Assembly (NCBI GenBank): GCA_000620185.1
Contig: JHVO01000014.1
Span: 62,001 to 126,000 of the forward strand
DNA from: Geodermatophilaceae bacterium URHB0062
GTDB taxonomy: Bacteria; Actinomycetota; Actinomycetes; Mycobacteriales; Geodermatophilaceae
Length of the DNA stretch: 64,000 nucleotides
Direction of reading: 5' to 3'
How positions within the stretch are numbered: the first letter of the stretch is position 1; every line of letters starts with the position of its first letter. The notes below the pieces were generated by a model, which saw only the letters and a program-made list of their open reading frames with translations, was not told the DNA's origin and did not search any database. Shown one piece after another: positions 48,658 through 57,269 of the stretch. A program made the position numbers and the translations under genes.

Positions 48658-49606
48658 CGGCCAGCCACGCGGCGCCGCGGGTGCGGGCCAGCTCGTGGTC
48701 GTCGCGGTTCTTCAGCACCGATCCCCAGCTCGCCTCGACCGCGGCGGCGTCCAGCTCGAACAGACCCAGCACGCCGAGCGCCGCCACCCAGTCGATGACC
48801 TCGGCGATGCCCGGGGGCTTGACGAGATCCAGCGACCGCAGCCGGGTCACCGCCGTCGCCGCGGCCACGGCCAGCGGCTCCTCGCTGCCGGGCACCCGCC
48901 GGCGCACGATCTCGGCCACGCGCTCGGGCGTCGGGTAGTCGATCCAGTGGTAGAGGCAGCGTCGGGTCAGGGCGTCGTGCAGGTCGCGGGTCCGGTTGGA
49001 CGTGAGGACGACGATCGGCGGATGGGCCGCCCGGATCGTGCCCAGCTCCGGCACGGTCACCGCCGCCTCGGCCAGCACCTCGAAGGTGAACGCCTCGAAC
49101 TCGGCGTCGGCCCGGTCGATCTCGTCGAGCAGCAGCACGGCCGGCCGCGGTCCCGCGTGCTCGATCGCCTGCAGCAGCGGCCGCCGCAGCAGGTAGTCCG
49201 GGCCGAACAGGTCGTCCTCGTCCAGCGCTGCGCCGCGCGCCTCGGCCAGCCGGATCCCCAGCAGCTGGCGCGGATGGTTCCACTCGTAGAGCGCCTCGGC
49301 GGCGTCGATGCCCTCGAAGCACTGCAGCCGGAACAGCGGGGTGTCGAGGGCCCGGGCCAGCGCCTTGGCGGCCTCGGTCTTGCCGACCCCGGGCTCGCCC
49401 TCCAGCAGCAGCGGCTGGGGTAGCCGCACGGCGAGGAACATCGCCGTCGCGAGGCCCGGGTCGGCGAGGTAGTCGACGCCGTCGAGCGCGGCGGCCAGCG
49501 CGGCGACGTCCGGGAGCCTGGTCCGGACCTCCGCCTCCGCTCCGGCACGAGCGGCAGACATGGCCATTTCTGCCGCTCGGGGGGAGCCGTCAGGAGGCGG
49601 CGGCAT
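48650..49606 (-). CDS. coxD: MoxR-type AAA+ ATPase, CoxD-like
   Basis: A MoxR ATPase of up to 318 residues: Walker A LLEGEPGVGKTEAAKAL, Walker B VLLLDEIDRAD, sensor VLTSNRTRDLHDALTRRCLYHWI with Arg finger. In Afipia carboxidovorans CoxD partially unfolds apo-CO dehydrogenase so that sulfur and copper enter the site. ATG 49606 overlaps the upstream XdhC-like gene by 17 bases. A dispersed palindrome covers codons 12-19 (AAEMAMSAA), so ATG 49567 or 49561 inside it may be the true start; the ATPase core begins later and is unaffected. Confidence 0.87.
   Translation of the reverse strand: MPPPPDGSPRAAEMAMSAARAGAEAEVRTRLPDVAALAAALDGVDYLADPGLATAMFLAVRLPQPLLLEGEPGVGKTEAAKALARALDTPLFRLQCFEGIDAAEALYEWNHPRQLLGIRLAEARGAALDEDDLFGPDYLLRRPLLQAIEHAGPRPAVLLLDEIDRADAEFEAFTFEVLAEAAVTVPELGTIRAAHPPIVVLTSNRTRDLHDALTRRCLYHWIDYPTPERVAEIVRRRVPGSEEPLAVAAATAVTRLRSLDLVKPPGIAEVIDWVAALGVLGLFELDAAAVEASWGSVLKNRDDHELARTRGAAWLAGA
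49551..49576. repeat. Dispersed ATGGCCAT palindrome, copy 2
   Basis: A 26-base palindrome with one mismatched pair, core GCAGACATGGCCATTTCTGC, in the start region of the MoxR gene. On the coding strand it encodes AAEMAMSAA, as copy 1 at 23439-23460 encodes AEMAISAA in an unrelated gene. Confidence 0.75.
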
Positions 49607-50492
49607 ACCGGGCCGGGTCGGCGAGGAAGGACGTGCGGCACCCGTCGCAGCAGAACCAGGTGCGGACGCCGTCGACGTCGGCGTGCGGCGAGCTCTCGAC
49701 CGGGGCGACGGTCATGCCACAGACCGGGTCCACGGCACGCGCCGGCGCGGCCACCGAAGCAGGCGCCGCACCGTGCCGCTCGGCCGCCCGGCGCTCCTGC
49801 ACGATCTCGGCGAGCACCGAGAGCGCGATCTCGGGCGCCGTCCGGCCGCCGATGTCGAGCCCGGCCGGGCTGTGCACCCGGGCGCGCTGGTCGTCGGGGA
49901 CGTCGAGCGCCGCCAGCACCGACGCCCCGCGGATGCGGCTGGCGATCAGCCCGACGTAGGGCACGCCGAGCCGCAGGGCCGCGGTGAGCGCCGGCTCCTC
50001 GCCCCGCCCGTGCGAGGCGACCACGAGTGCGGCGTCGTCGGCCCGCGGGGCGGCGTCCTCCCCGGCGACGAGTTCCACGGCGTAGCCGAGCGGAGCCCCG
50101 AGCCGGCCGAGCGCCTCCGCGATCGGGCTCTCGCCGACAACGAGCACGCGCGGAGCCGGCACGCGCGGCTCGAGGAAGATCTCCACCGCGCCGCCGGACA
50201 GGCACGGGTTGGCGACGGTGACGGCCCCCTCCTCCGCGCTCTGCGGCGGCGCCTCGCCCGGGACGATCCGCAGCAGCAGCGGCTGGTTGGTCGAGAGGGT
50301 CATGAGGCCGTACTCACGCACCGAGGACTCGGCGCAGGTGCCGCCGACGAAGCCGTCGATCCGCCCGTCGGCGCGGACCAGCGCCGTGTCGCCGGCGTGC
50401 GCGCTGGTCGGTTTCTGCGCGCGCACGACCGTCGCCTGGACGAAGGCCTCGCGAGTCCGCGTCAGCTCGGCGGCGGTGTCGGTGACCGTCAC
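49590..50492 (-). CDS. XdhC/CoxI-family maturation protein fused to a YHS metal-binding domain
   Basis: A 300-residue protein. Residues 1-110 are the XdhC/CoxI N-terminal domain ([34 protein letters not shown]), residues about 125-235 a Rossmann domain ([23 protein letters not shown]), and the last 50 a YHS domain: [10 protein letters not shown] ... [20 protein letters not shown]. XdhC-like proteins hold and sulfurate molybdenum cofactor for xanthine dehydrogenase-type enzymes; YHS domains bind soft metals including copper. Inside a Mo-Cu CO dehydrogenase operon the fusion suggests joint Mo/S and Cu handling, which is inference. AGGAG precedes GTG 50492. Confidence 0.88.
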   Translation of the reverse strand: MTVTDTAAELTRTREAFVQATVVRAQKPTSAHAGDTALVRADGRIDGFVGGTCAESSVREYGLMTLSTNQPLLLRIVPGEAPPQSAEEGAVTVANPCLSGGAVEIFLEPRVPAPRVLVVGESPIAEALGRLGAPLGYAVELVAGEDAAPRADDAALVVASHGRGEEPALTAALRLGVPYVGLIASRIRGASVLAALDVPDDQRARVHSPAGLDIGGRTAPEIALSVLAEIVQERRAAERHGAAPASVAAPARAVDPVCGMTVAPVESSPHADVDGVRTWFCCDGCRTSFLADPARYAAAS

Positions 50493-50506
50493 ACACTCTC
50501 CTTCCC

Positions 50507-50548
50507 GTGGAGTGGGAGGGGCGCATTTTCCGCGCCGTCGCACTCCAC
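50507..50548 (-). promoter_or_regulatory. Long bulged hairpin between coxL and the XdhC-YHS gene
   Basis: Outer arms GTGGAGTG/CACTCCAC (8 bp) enclose inner arms GGCGC/GCGCC around a 7-base A/T-rich loop. It fills the 60-base gap and ends just before the ribosome site of the maturation gene, so it may stabilise coxL mRNA or limit downstream expression. Confidence 0.6.
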
Positions 50549-50552
50549 CACG

Positions 50553-52967
50553 TCAGATCGGCGGGGTGGGCCGGCCCTGCATCGCGGCCCACACGCGGGC
50601 CGGGGTGCACGGCATGTCCAGATGGGTGACGCCGAAGGGAGCCAGCGCGTCGACGACGGCGTTGACCACCGCCGGCGGCGAGCCCACCGTCGCCGACTCC
50701 CCGATGCCCTTGGCGCCGATCGGGTGGTGCGGCGACGGCGTGACCGTGTAGCCGGTCTCCCAGTCCGGCACCTCCATGGCGGTGGGGATCAGGTAGTCCA
50801 TGAACGAGCCGCCGAGGCAGTTGCCCTGCTCGTCGAAGCCGATGAACTCCATGAGCGCCATGCCGACGCCGTCGGCCAGCCCGCCGTGGATCTGTCCCTC
50901 CACGATCATCGGGTTGATCCGGGTGCCGCAGTCGTCGACGGCGACGAACCGGCGCACCTTGACCTTGCCGGTGCCGGGGTCGACGTCCACCACGCAGATG
51001 TAGGCGCCGAACGGGAAGGTGAGGTTCGGCGGGTCGTAGGTGACCTCGGCGTCGAGGTTGCCGTCGACCCCCTCCGGCAGCTCGACCGTCCCGTGCGCGC
51101 CGAGCGCGATCTCGGAGATGGTCTTCGCCGCCGAGGGGTCGCCCTTGACGTAGAAGCGGCCCTTCTCCCACTCCAGGTCCTCCGGCCGGGTCTCCAGCAT
51201 GGCGGCCGCGATCGCCTTCGCCTTCTCCCGGACCTTGCGGGCGGCCAGCGCCACCGCTCCCCCGCTGACCGGGGTCGACCGGCTGCCGTAGGTGCCTAGC
51301 CCGAACGGCGTCTGGTCGGTGTCGCCGTGCACGACCTCGATGTCCTCGGTCGGGATGCCCAGTTCCTCCCCGACGATCTGCGCGAACGTCGTCTCGTGGC
51401 CTTGTCCCTGGGTCTGCACCGAGATCCGGACGACGGCCTTGCCGGTGGGGTGGACCCGCACCTCGGCGCCGTCGTTCATGCCGAGCCCGACGATGTCCAT
51501 GTGCTTGCGCGGGCCGGCGCCCACGGTCTCGGTGAAGAACGAGACGCCGATGCCCATCAGCTCGCCGCGCGCCCGCTTCTCGGCCTGCTCACGCCGCAGG
51601 TCGGCGTAGCCGATCTGCTCCATGCACATCCGCAGGGCCGGCTCGTAGTCCCCGGAGTCGTACTCCCACCCGGTCTTGTTCTTGTACGGGAACTGCTCGG
51701 GCCGGATGAAGTTCGCGAGCCGCAGCTCGGCCGGATCCATCTCCAGCTCCTGCGCCAGGACGTCGACCATCCGCTCGACCAGATACACGGCCTCGGTCAC
51801 CCGGAACGAGCAGGCGTACGCCACGCCGCCGGGCGCCTTGTTCGTGTAGACGCCGGTGACCGAGCAGTGCGCGGCCTCGAGGTCGTAGCTGCCGGTGAAG
51901 ATGGAGAAGAAGCCGGCCGGGTACTTGGTCGGCTGCGCGGTGGCGTTGAACGCCCCGTGGTCGGCGAGCACGTGCGTGCGGACGGCGAGGATCTTGCCGT
52001 CCCTGGTCGCCGCAACCTCGCCCTTCATGATGTAGTCGCGGGCGAACGAGGTGCTCATCAGGTTCTCGGAGCGGTCCTCGACCCACTTGACCGGCTTGCC
52101 GGTGACGATCGAGCCGACGATCGCGCACACGTAGCCGGGGTAGATGCCGACCTTGTTGCCGAAGCCGCCGCCGATGTCGCCGGCGATGACCCGGATCTTG
52201 TGCTCGGGGATGCCGGCCACCATCGCGTACAGCGTGCGGTGGGCGTGCGGTGCCTGCGTGGTCTCGTAGAGGGTCAGCTTGCCGTCGATCGGGTCGTAGT
52301 CGGCGATGGCGCCGCAAGTCTCCATGGGCGCCGGGTGCACCCGCGGGTAGACGACCTCCTGGCGAACGACGACGTCCGCGCGGGCGAAGACGGCGTCGGT
52401 CTCGGCCTTGTCGCCGGCCTCCCAGTCGAAGATGTGGTTGTCGGTCTGCCCCTCCTTGTCGTCGCGGATGACCGCCGCGCCGGGGTCGAGCGCGCGGCGG
52501 GCGTCGATGACGACCGGCAGCTCCTCGTACTCGACGTCGATGAGCTCGAGCGCGTCACGGGCGGAGTAGCGGTCCTCGGCGACGACGAAGGCGACCTCTT
52601 GACCCTGGAAGCGCACCTTGTCGGTGGCCAGCACGGCCTGGACGTCGGCCGAGAGGGTGGGCGCCCACGCGAGGTTCAGCCCTTCGAGGTCCTTGCCGGT
52701 GATGACGGCGTGCACCTTCGGATGGGCGAGCGCCTCCGTCGTATCGATGGAGACCAGCCGGGCGTGGGCCATCGGCGAGCGCAGGACCGCGCCGTGCAGC
52801 ATGCCGGGCAGCACGACGTCGTCGAGGTACCGGCCCTTGCCGCGGACGAACCGCGGGTCCTCCTTGCGCTGCACCCGGCCGAAGCCGATCGGCCGGCTGG
52901 GGTCGGTGAGCGCGGGGTTCGGCTCGCGCTCCTGCGGCATCGGCGAGCGTTCCTGCACGGTCGTCAT
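50553..52967 (-). CDS. coxL: Form I carbon monoxide dehydrogenase, large (Mo-Cu) subunit
   Basis: An 804-residue molybdenum hydroxylase large subunit. The active-site loop AYACSFR places Cys386 where Afipia carboxidovorans CoxL Cys388 holds copper; AYxCSFR defines form I, true CO dehydrogenase. Catalytic Glu757 lies in [11 protein letters not shown] (Glu763 in Afipia). Other cofactor loops: [17 protein letters not shown] and [16 protein letters not shown]. It oxidises CO with water to CO2, passing electrons to the CoxS clusters and CoxM FAD. ATG 52967 overlaps the coxS stop (ATGA). Order coxM-coxS-coxL is that of form I operons. Confidence 0.96.
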   Translation of the reverse strand: MTTVQERSPMPQEREPNPALTDPSRPIGFGRVQRKEDPRFVRGKGRYLDDVVLPGMLHGAVLRSPMAHARLVSIDTTEALAHPKVHAVITGKDLEGLNLAWAPTLSADVQAVLATDKVRFQGQEVAFVVAEDRYSARDALELIDVEYEELPVVIDARRALDPGAAVIRDDKEGQTDNHIFDWEAGDKAETDAVFARADVVVRQEVVYPRVHPAPMETCGAIADYDPIDGKLTLYETTQAPHAHRTLYAMVAGIPEHKIRVIAGDIGGGFGNKVGIYPGYVCAIVGSIVTGKPVKWVEDRSENLMSTSFARDYIMKGEVAATRDGKILAVRTHVLADHGAFNATAQPTKYPAGFFSIFTGSYDLEAAHCSVTGVYTNKAPGGVAYACSFRVTEAVYLVERMVDVLAQELEMDPAELRLANFIRPEQFPYKNKTGWEYDSGDYEPALRMCMEQIGYADLRREQAEKRARGELMGIGVSFFTETVGAGPRKHMDIVGLGMNDGAEVRVHPTGKAVVRISVQTQGQGHETTFAQIVGEELGIPTEDIEVVHGDTDQTPFGLGTYGSRSTPVSGGAVALAARKVREKAKAIAAAMLETRPEDLEWEKGRFYVKGDPSAAKTISEIALGAHGTVELPEGVDGNLDAEVTYDPPNLTFPFGAYICVVDVDPGTGKVKVRRFVAVDDCGTRINPMIVEGQIHGGLADGVGMALMEFIGFDEQGNCLGGSFMDYLIPTAMEVPDWETGYTVTPSPHHPIGAKGIGESATVGSPPAVVNAVVDALAPFGVTHLDMPCTPARVWAAMQGRPTPPI

Positions 52968-53467
52968 GCCACGACCTCCTGCTCGGTCGGCGCGGCCGCC
53001 GGGTGGGCGGCGGCCCACTGGATGGAGCGGACGATCGTGGCGTAGCCGGTACAGCGGCAGATCTGGCCGGAGATCGCCTCGCGGATGGTCGCCTCGTCCG
53101 GATCGGGCTCGCGGTCGAGCAGCGCGCGGGCGGTCAGCATCATCCCCGGGGTGCAGAACCCGCACTGCAGGCCGTGCTCCTCCATGAAGCCCTGCTGCAC
53201 CGGGTCGAGGGTGCCGCCGCCGGCAGCCCCCTGAGCAAGGCCCTCGACGGTGCGCACCTCGTGCCCGTCGGTCATGGCCGCGAGCGCGGTGCACGACTTC
53301 ACCGGCTCGCCGTCCACCAGGACGACGCACGTGCCGCAGTTGCTGGTGTCGCACCCCCAGTGGGTGCCGGTCAGGCCGAGCGTCTCGCGCAGGAAGTGCA
53401 CGAGCAGCAGCCGGGGTTCGACGTCGCGGGTGACCTCGGTCCCGTTGACGGTCATGGTGACCTGCAT
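52964..53467 (-). CDS. coxS: CO dehydrogenase small (2Fe-2S) subunit
   Basis: A 167-residue iron-sulfur subunit. N-terminal ferredoxin-like cluster: Cys39, Cys44, Cys47 and Cys59 ([10 protein letters not shown]...KSC). C-terminal helical cluster: Cys102, Cys105, Cys137 and Cys139 (CGFC...CRC). It carries electrons between the Mo-Cu site and FAD. GAGGAGG precedes ATG 53467; 12 bases after coxM; stop overlaps coxL. Confidence 0.96.
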   Translation of the reverse strand: MQVTMTVNGTEVTRDVEPRLLLVHFLRETLGLTGTHWGCDTSNCGTCVVLVDGEPVKSCTALAAMTDGHEVRTVEGLAQGAAGGGTLDPVQQGFMEEHGLQCGFCTPGMMLTARALLDREPDPDEATIREAISGQICRCTGYATIVRSIQWAAAHPAAAPTEQEVVA

Positions 53468-53479
53468 GCGTCGGCCTCC

Positions 53480-54361
53480 TCAGGCGGCGGTTGCGGTGGC
53501 GCCGACGCGTTCGAGCGCGCGGCGCAGGACGCGGCGGGTGAGTTCGTCGGCGAGGTGCCGCTTGTAGTCGACGGGACCGCGCTGGTCCTCGACCGGCGAG
53601 CTGGCCTCGGCGGCCAGCCGGGCCGCCTCGGCGATCAGGTCCTCCGACGGCCGCTGCCCCACGAGGACGGCGGCGGCGTCGGTGGCGAGGCCTTCGAGGC
53701 CGAGGGCGGTCAGGCCGATCGCCGCGTCGGCGATCGTGCCGTCGTCCCCCAGCTGCACGGCCGCCCCGGCGGCGGCGACCGCCCAGTCCCCCACCCGGCG
53801 CTCGACCTTCTCGTAGGCGCTGGCCGAGCCCGTCCGGATCGGGAAGCGCACCTCCGTGATCAGCTCGTTCTGCTCGCAGGCGGTCTCGTAGGGGCCGCGG
53901 TGGAACTCGGCCACGTCGACCACCCGCTCCCCCGCCGGACCGACGATGACCACCTGCGCGCGGAGGACGTCGCACACGGTGGTGAGGTCCTCGGCGGGAT
54001 CGGCCTGCCCGAGCGAGCCGCCGATCGTGCCGCGGTTGCGCACCACGGGGTCGGCGATGACCTTCTCCGCGTCGTGCACGATCGGGAACAGCCGGCCGAC
54101 GACGTCGGAGCCGAGTAGCGCCGCATGCCGGGTCAGGGCACCGACGCGCAGCACGCCGGCGTCCTCGGTGATGTGCCGCAGCTCCGCGAGGTCGTTGATG
54201 TCGATCAGCCACTCGGGCCGGGCCAGCCGCAGCTTCATCATCGGCAGCAGGCTGTGCCCGCCGGCGATGACGTGGGACTCGGGGCCGTGGCGTTCGAGCA
54301 GTTCGAGGGCGTCCTGCACGCTGGTCGCGCGGGCGTACTCGAACGGGGCCGGTACCTGCAC
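53480..54361 (-). CDS. coxM: CO dehydrogenase medium (FAD) subunit
   Basis: A 293-residue FAD subunit of the xanthine oxidase/CODH class: AGGHSLLPMMKLRLARPEWLIDIN and TIGGSLGQADPAEDLTTVCDVL are the two FAD-binding loops, followed by a CO_deh_flav_C domain (about 175-285). Electrons from CO leave here toward the respiratory chain. GTG 54361 follows GGAAGGGGG. First gene of the operon, divergent from a LysR regulator. Confidence 0.95.
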   Translation of the reverse strand: MQVPAPFEYARATSVQDALELLERHGPESHVIAGGHSLLPMMKLRLARPEWLIDINDLAELRHITEDAGVLRVGALTRHAALLGSDVVGRLFPIVHDAEKVIADPVVRNRGTIGGSLGQADPAEDLTTVCDVLRAQVVIVGPAGERVVDVAEFHRGPYETACEQNELITEVRFPIRTGSASAYEKVERRVGDWAVAAAGAAVQLGDDGTIADAAIGLTALGLEGLATDAAAVLVGQRPSEDLIAEAARLAAEASSPVEDQRGPVDYKRHLADELTRRVLRRALERVGATATAA

Positions 54362-54448
54362 GGGGGCACCCCCTTCCCGAGGACCCCGACGCTGAGGCCC
54401 TGGTGGCGCAGGAGCTTGTCGCCGGTTCCGGGCGGTGTCAACATCGAG

Positions 54449-54464
54449 ATAACCGACCGCTTAT
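54449..54464. promoter_or_regulatory. Possible LysR binding box between lysR and coxM
   Basis: ATAACCGACCGCTTAT, an interrupted palindrome (ATAA...TTAT) of the T-N11-A type, 7 bases before the LysR gene start and 88 before coxM. Placement suits autoregulation. Confidence 0.45.
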
Positions 54465-54470
54465 GAGGGT

Positions 54471-55424
54471 GTGTCCGTGACGTTCACCCAGCTCAGAACG
54501 TTTGCACTGGTGGCCGAACTGGGGTCGCTGCGGGCCGCGGCGAGCGCACTGGGGGTGAGCGAGCCGGCGGTGTCGGCGGCCATGGCGGCGCTGCGTTCGG
54601 ACCTCGGGGACCCGTTGTTCCGCCGCACCGCCACCGGCATCGCACTCACGCCCGGCGGGCGGGCACTGGCGAGCCGGGCACGGGAGCTGGTGCGGCTGGC
54701 CGACCGCGCCCGGCGGGAGGTCGCCTCGGCGACGACCACCGCCCGGCTGCGCGTGCTGGCGACGGCGGCGTGCGCGGAGCACGTGGCGGGCCACGTCGTC
54801 GCCGCCTTCACCCGGCGGGTGCCGCAGGCCTCGGTCGACCTCGTCGTCGGCTCGACCGAGTGCGCGGCGGCGGCCCTCGCCGAGGACGACGTCGACATCG
54901 TGCTGGGCGTGCGGCCCGCGCCCGTCCCCGGGCAGGAGCTGAACTCGGTGCCGTTCCTCCGGTATCAGCGCGTCCTGGTGGCCGCGCCCGGCCATCCGCT
55001 GGTCGGACGGTCGCCGTTGTCCGCGGCAGATCTGGCGGGTCACCGGTGGCTGGCCGGGCCGGGCGGGCTGGAGACGGGCAGCGAGGAGCACCGCTGGGCG
55101 CGCGCCCTCCGCCCGGACGTCACCGCGCTCGACAGCGAGGCGGAGGCGCTCGAGGCCACCCGCGCCGGCGGGGGTGTGCTGCTCGCGCTGGAGCACGCCG
55201 TCCGCGACGACCTGCGGCGCGGCACCGTCGTCCGCCTGCCGGTGGCGGGCACCCCCGTGACGGGGATGTGGTGGGCGAGCGTGCCGGGTGAGGGCCGTTC
55301 GGCGCCGGCGGCCCGGGCGCTGCAGCGGTTCCTCACCACGCCGGACGCGACGACGGCGTTGCTGGCCCGGCCCGAACGGCGGGCGCGAGCCCGGCCGACG
55401 GTGCGGGTGGAGCTCTGGAGCTAG
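54471..55424 (+). CDS. LysR-family regulator of the cox operon
   Basis: A 317-residue LysR protein. The winged helix (residues 1-65) has TFTQLRTFALVAELGSLRAAASALGVSEPAVSAAMAALRSDLGDPLFRRTATGIALTPGGRAL. Residues 90-295 form the effector domain. It is divergent from coxM with 109 bases between, the classical arrangement for LysR control of the neighbour, so it probably activates CO oxidation genes. GTG 54471 (a second in-frame GTG is at 54477). Confidence 0.88.
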   Translation: MSVTFTQLRTFALVAELGSLRAAASALGVSEPAVSAAMAALRSDLGDPLFRRTATGIALTPGGRALASRARELVRLADRARREVASATTTARLRVLATAACAEHVAGHVVAAFTRRVPQASVDLVVGSTECAAAALAEDDVDIVLGVRPAPVPGQELNSVPFLRYQRVLVAAPGHPLVGRSPLSAADLAGHRWLAGPGGLETGSEEHRWARALRPDVTALDSEAEALEATRAGGGVLLALEHAVRDDLRRGTVVRLPVAGTPVTGMWWASVPGEGRSAPAARALQRFLTTPDATTALLARPERRARARPTVRVELWS

Positions 55425-55756
55425 GACCCGTCAGGTTCGTCGATGGGGCGGGCGCCGGTGACCGACTGCGCGACTCCGGAGGTGGTGTCGGTCGGGCCCG
55501 GCGTGGTGCCCGGCGCCGCACTGCCGCTCGTGTCGGTCTCGTCGCTGCCGTAGACCACCTGGCCCTCGGTCATCTCCGGGTCGCCGGCGGTGCGCTCGAC
55601 CGGTGCGGTGCCGGACTTCGCCTCGGTCCCCTGGTCGTGCACCTCCTCGACGTCCGTCCCGCGTTCGGCGACGCCGATGGCCTCGGCGATGTCGTCGCCG
55701 CTGCGCGAGTGGTCGGGCGAGGTGTCCTCGATGTTGGCGTTCCCGGATTCGCTCAT
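55421..55756 (-). CDS. Acidic disordered hypothetical protein
   Basis: A 111-residue Asp/Glu/Thr/Ser/Gly-rich protein with no hydrophobic core (IEDTSPDHSRSGDDIAEAIGVAERGTDVEEVHDQG). GGAGGT is well placed before ATG 55756. Such proteins are frequent in Geodermatophilaceae-like genomes and may be hydration or stress proteins; that is inference. Overlaps the convergent LysR stop by 4 bases. Confidence 0.65.
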   Translation of the reverse strand: MSESGNANIEDTSPDHSRSGDDIAEAIGVAERGTDVEEVHDQGTEAKSGTAPVERTAGDPEMTEGQVVYGSDETDTSGSAAPGTTPGPTDTTSGVAQSVTGARPIDEPDGS

Positions 55757-55824
55757 GACGACCTCCACGTCGACGGTGCGCGCAGTGTCGACCCCACGTG
55801 AGCAGAGGGGCAAGACGGCGTCCG

Positions 55825-56778
55825 TCAGCTCTCGTCCGCGCTCAGCTGCTCGACGCGGGCGAGGGCACGTTCCCGGGCCACCACGGCCTCGGCGGCCTCG
55901 TGCTCGGCGCTCCGCCGCCGGCGCTCGGTCCGCTTGAGCTGGGCGACGACCTCCGCCACCTCACCCTCGGCGCGGGCCAGCTGGTCGGCCAACTCGGCCA
56001 CCCGGGCCTCGATCGACTGGCGGCGGGCGTCGAGGTCGTCGTACCGCTGACGCTCGTCCTCGGCGGCGATCCGCGCCTCGTCGGCCGCGGTGGTCGCCTC
56101 GTCGGCGGCCTTCTGCGCCTCGGCCAGCTCGCGCTTCCGCTTCTCCTCGGCGGCGCGCCGGGCCTCCGCCTGCTCGCGCTCCCGTTCCCGCCGGCGTTCG
56201 TCCGCCGAGGGCCTGGGTGCGCTCTTCGCCGGCGCCGCGCGCCGGGGAGCCGGAGCGCCCTCCGGTGCGGGGGGCCGGACGAGGCGGAGGTCGGGCCGCG
56301 ACACCGTCGTCCCCATGCCGTTGTAGGACATCGACGAGGTGATCCGGCCGGTGAGCAGCGCCTCCCCCGCCTCCGGGTCGGCCATCGCGGCGCGGAGGGT
56401 CTCCTCGACCTGGTCGGCGACGGCGGTGCTGACCGGCCGGCCGGCCTGGCGGGCCAGCGCGGCCGCCTGCCGGGTGAGGGCGCTGATCAGCTGCGTGCGC
56501 TGGGAGCTGAGCGCCCGGAGCTGGTCGCCGGCCAGGTTCTCCTGCGCCTCGCGGAGCAGGCCGCCGAGCTCGACGAGCCCCTCCAACTCCTCGCGGTGGG
56601 ACCGCACGAGCAGGTTGCACGCCCACGCGGCGGTCGACGGCTTCGGCAGCGAGCCGATCTCCTTGGCCAGCGCCTTGTCGCCCTCGGCCTTCGCCTCGTC
56701 CTGCCGCGTGGTGCGCACGGCGATGAACTCCTCCGGCGGCACCTCGTAGAGCTCGTCGGCCACCTCGTCGAGATCCAC
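55825..56778 (-). CDS. Coiled-coil hypothetical protein
   Basis: A 317-residue cytosolic protein. Residues 1-130 are helical (LYEVPPEEFIAVRTTRQDEAKAEGDKALAKEIGSLPKPSTAAWACNLLVRS), a conserved actinobacterial N-terminus of unknown role; 130-190 a linker; 195-315 a long coiled coil of Glu/Arg/Ala heptads (ERRREREREQAEARRAAEEKRKRELAEAQKA). GTG 56778 with weak upstream GGGG. No partner gene. Confidence 0.7.
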   Translation of the reverse strand: MDLDEVADELYEVPPEEFIAVRTTRQDEAKAEGDKALAKEIGSLPKPSTAAWACNLLVRSHREELEGLVELGGLLREAQENLAGDQLRALSSQRTQLISALTRQAAALARQAGRPVSTAVADQVEETLRAAMADPEAGEALLTGRITSSMSYNGMGTTVSRPDLRLVRPPAPEGAPAPRRAAPAKSAPRPSADERRREREREQAEARRAAEEKRKRELAEAQKAADEATTAADEARIAAEDERQRYDDLDARRQSIEARVAELADQLARAEGEVAEVVAQLKRTERRRRSAEHEAAEAVVARERALARVEQLSADES

Positions 56779-56799
56779 GCCCCCATTGTCCCCGGACGA

Positions 56800-56848
56800 T
56801 GTGCGCTCACGCCCAGCCTTCCGGCCGGAAACCGGCAGTGAGCGCACA
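56800..56848. terminator. Perfect 11-bp inverted repeat (hairpin)
   Basis: TGTGCGCTCAC ... GTGAGCGCACA around a 27-base loop that contains its own TTCCGGCCGGAA palindrome. Lies between the secreted-protein stop and the coiled-coil gene start; likely terminator, possibly a dispersed intergenic repeat. Confidence 0.6.
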
Positions 56849-56860
56849 CCGTCGACGGAC

Positions 56861-57139
56861 TCAGGCGTCCAGTCCTTCGAGAACCGGACCGCGGCACTGC
56901 GGTGGGAGGTAGGCGCCGAACCGCTGGCCGAAGTAGGCAGGTTCGTCGGCGCCGTTCGGCCAGCCCCAGCCGACGGGCGCGCACTCCGTCGGCGAGGTGG
57001 TCGGCACGCCCTCCTCGGGTGCCGCGGCTGCCGGTGTCACGACCGCCGTCATGGCGACGGCGAGCGCGACGGTTCCCAGGCCGCACGCGGTCAGCAGCCG
57101 CCTGCCGGTGCGACGGAGGGCGGGAGCGGTGGTGGTCAT
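56861..57139 (-). CDS. Small secreted protein
   Basis: A 92-residue exported protein: Arg-rich start, hydrophobic core LLTACGLGTVALAVAMTAVV and cleavage at AAAA-PEEG. The 50-residue mature part has two cysteines (TECAPVG, PPQCRGP), probably one disulfide. GGAGGACG precedes ATG 57139. Divergent from the BTAD regulator; role unknown. Confidence 0.65.
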   Translation of the reverse strand: MTTTAPALRRTGRRLLTACGLGTVALAVAMTAVVTPAAAAPEEGVPTTSPTECAPVGWGWPNGADEPAYFGQRFGAYLPPQCRGPVLEGLDA

Positions 57140-57269
57140 GGCGTCCTCCTGGATGGCTCTTCCTGCATGACGGGGACGACGCTTCGCCCGCCCGCTCGAA
57201 GGACGGTCCAGCCGCGCTTCAACCGCTCGCACGGGTGGGACGATGCGGTGCACCCACCGAGGAGGCGCG

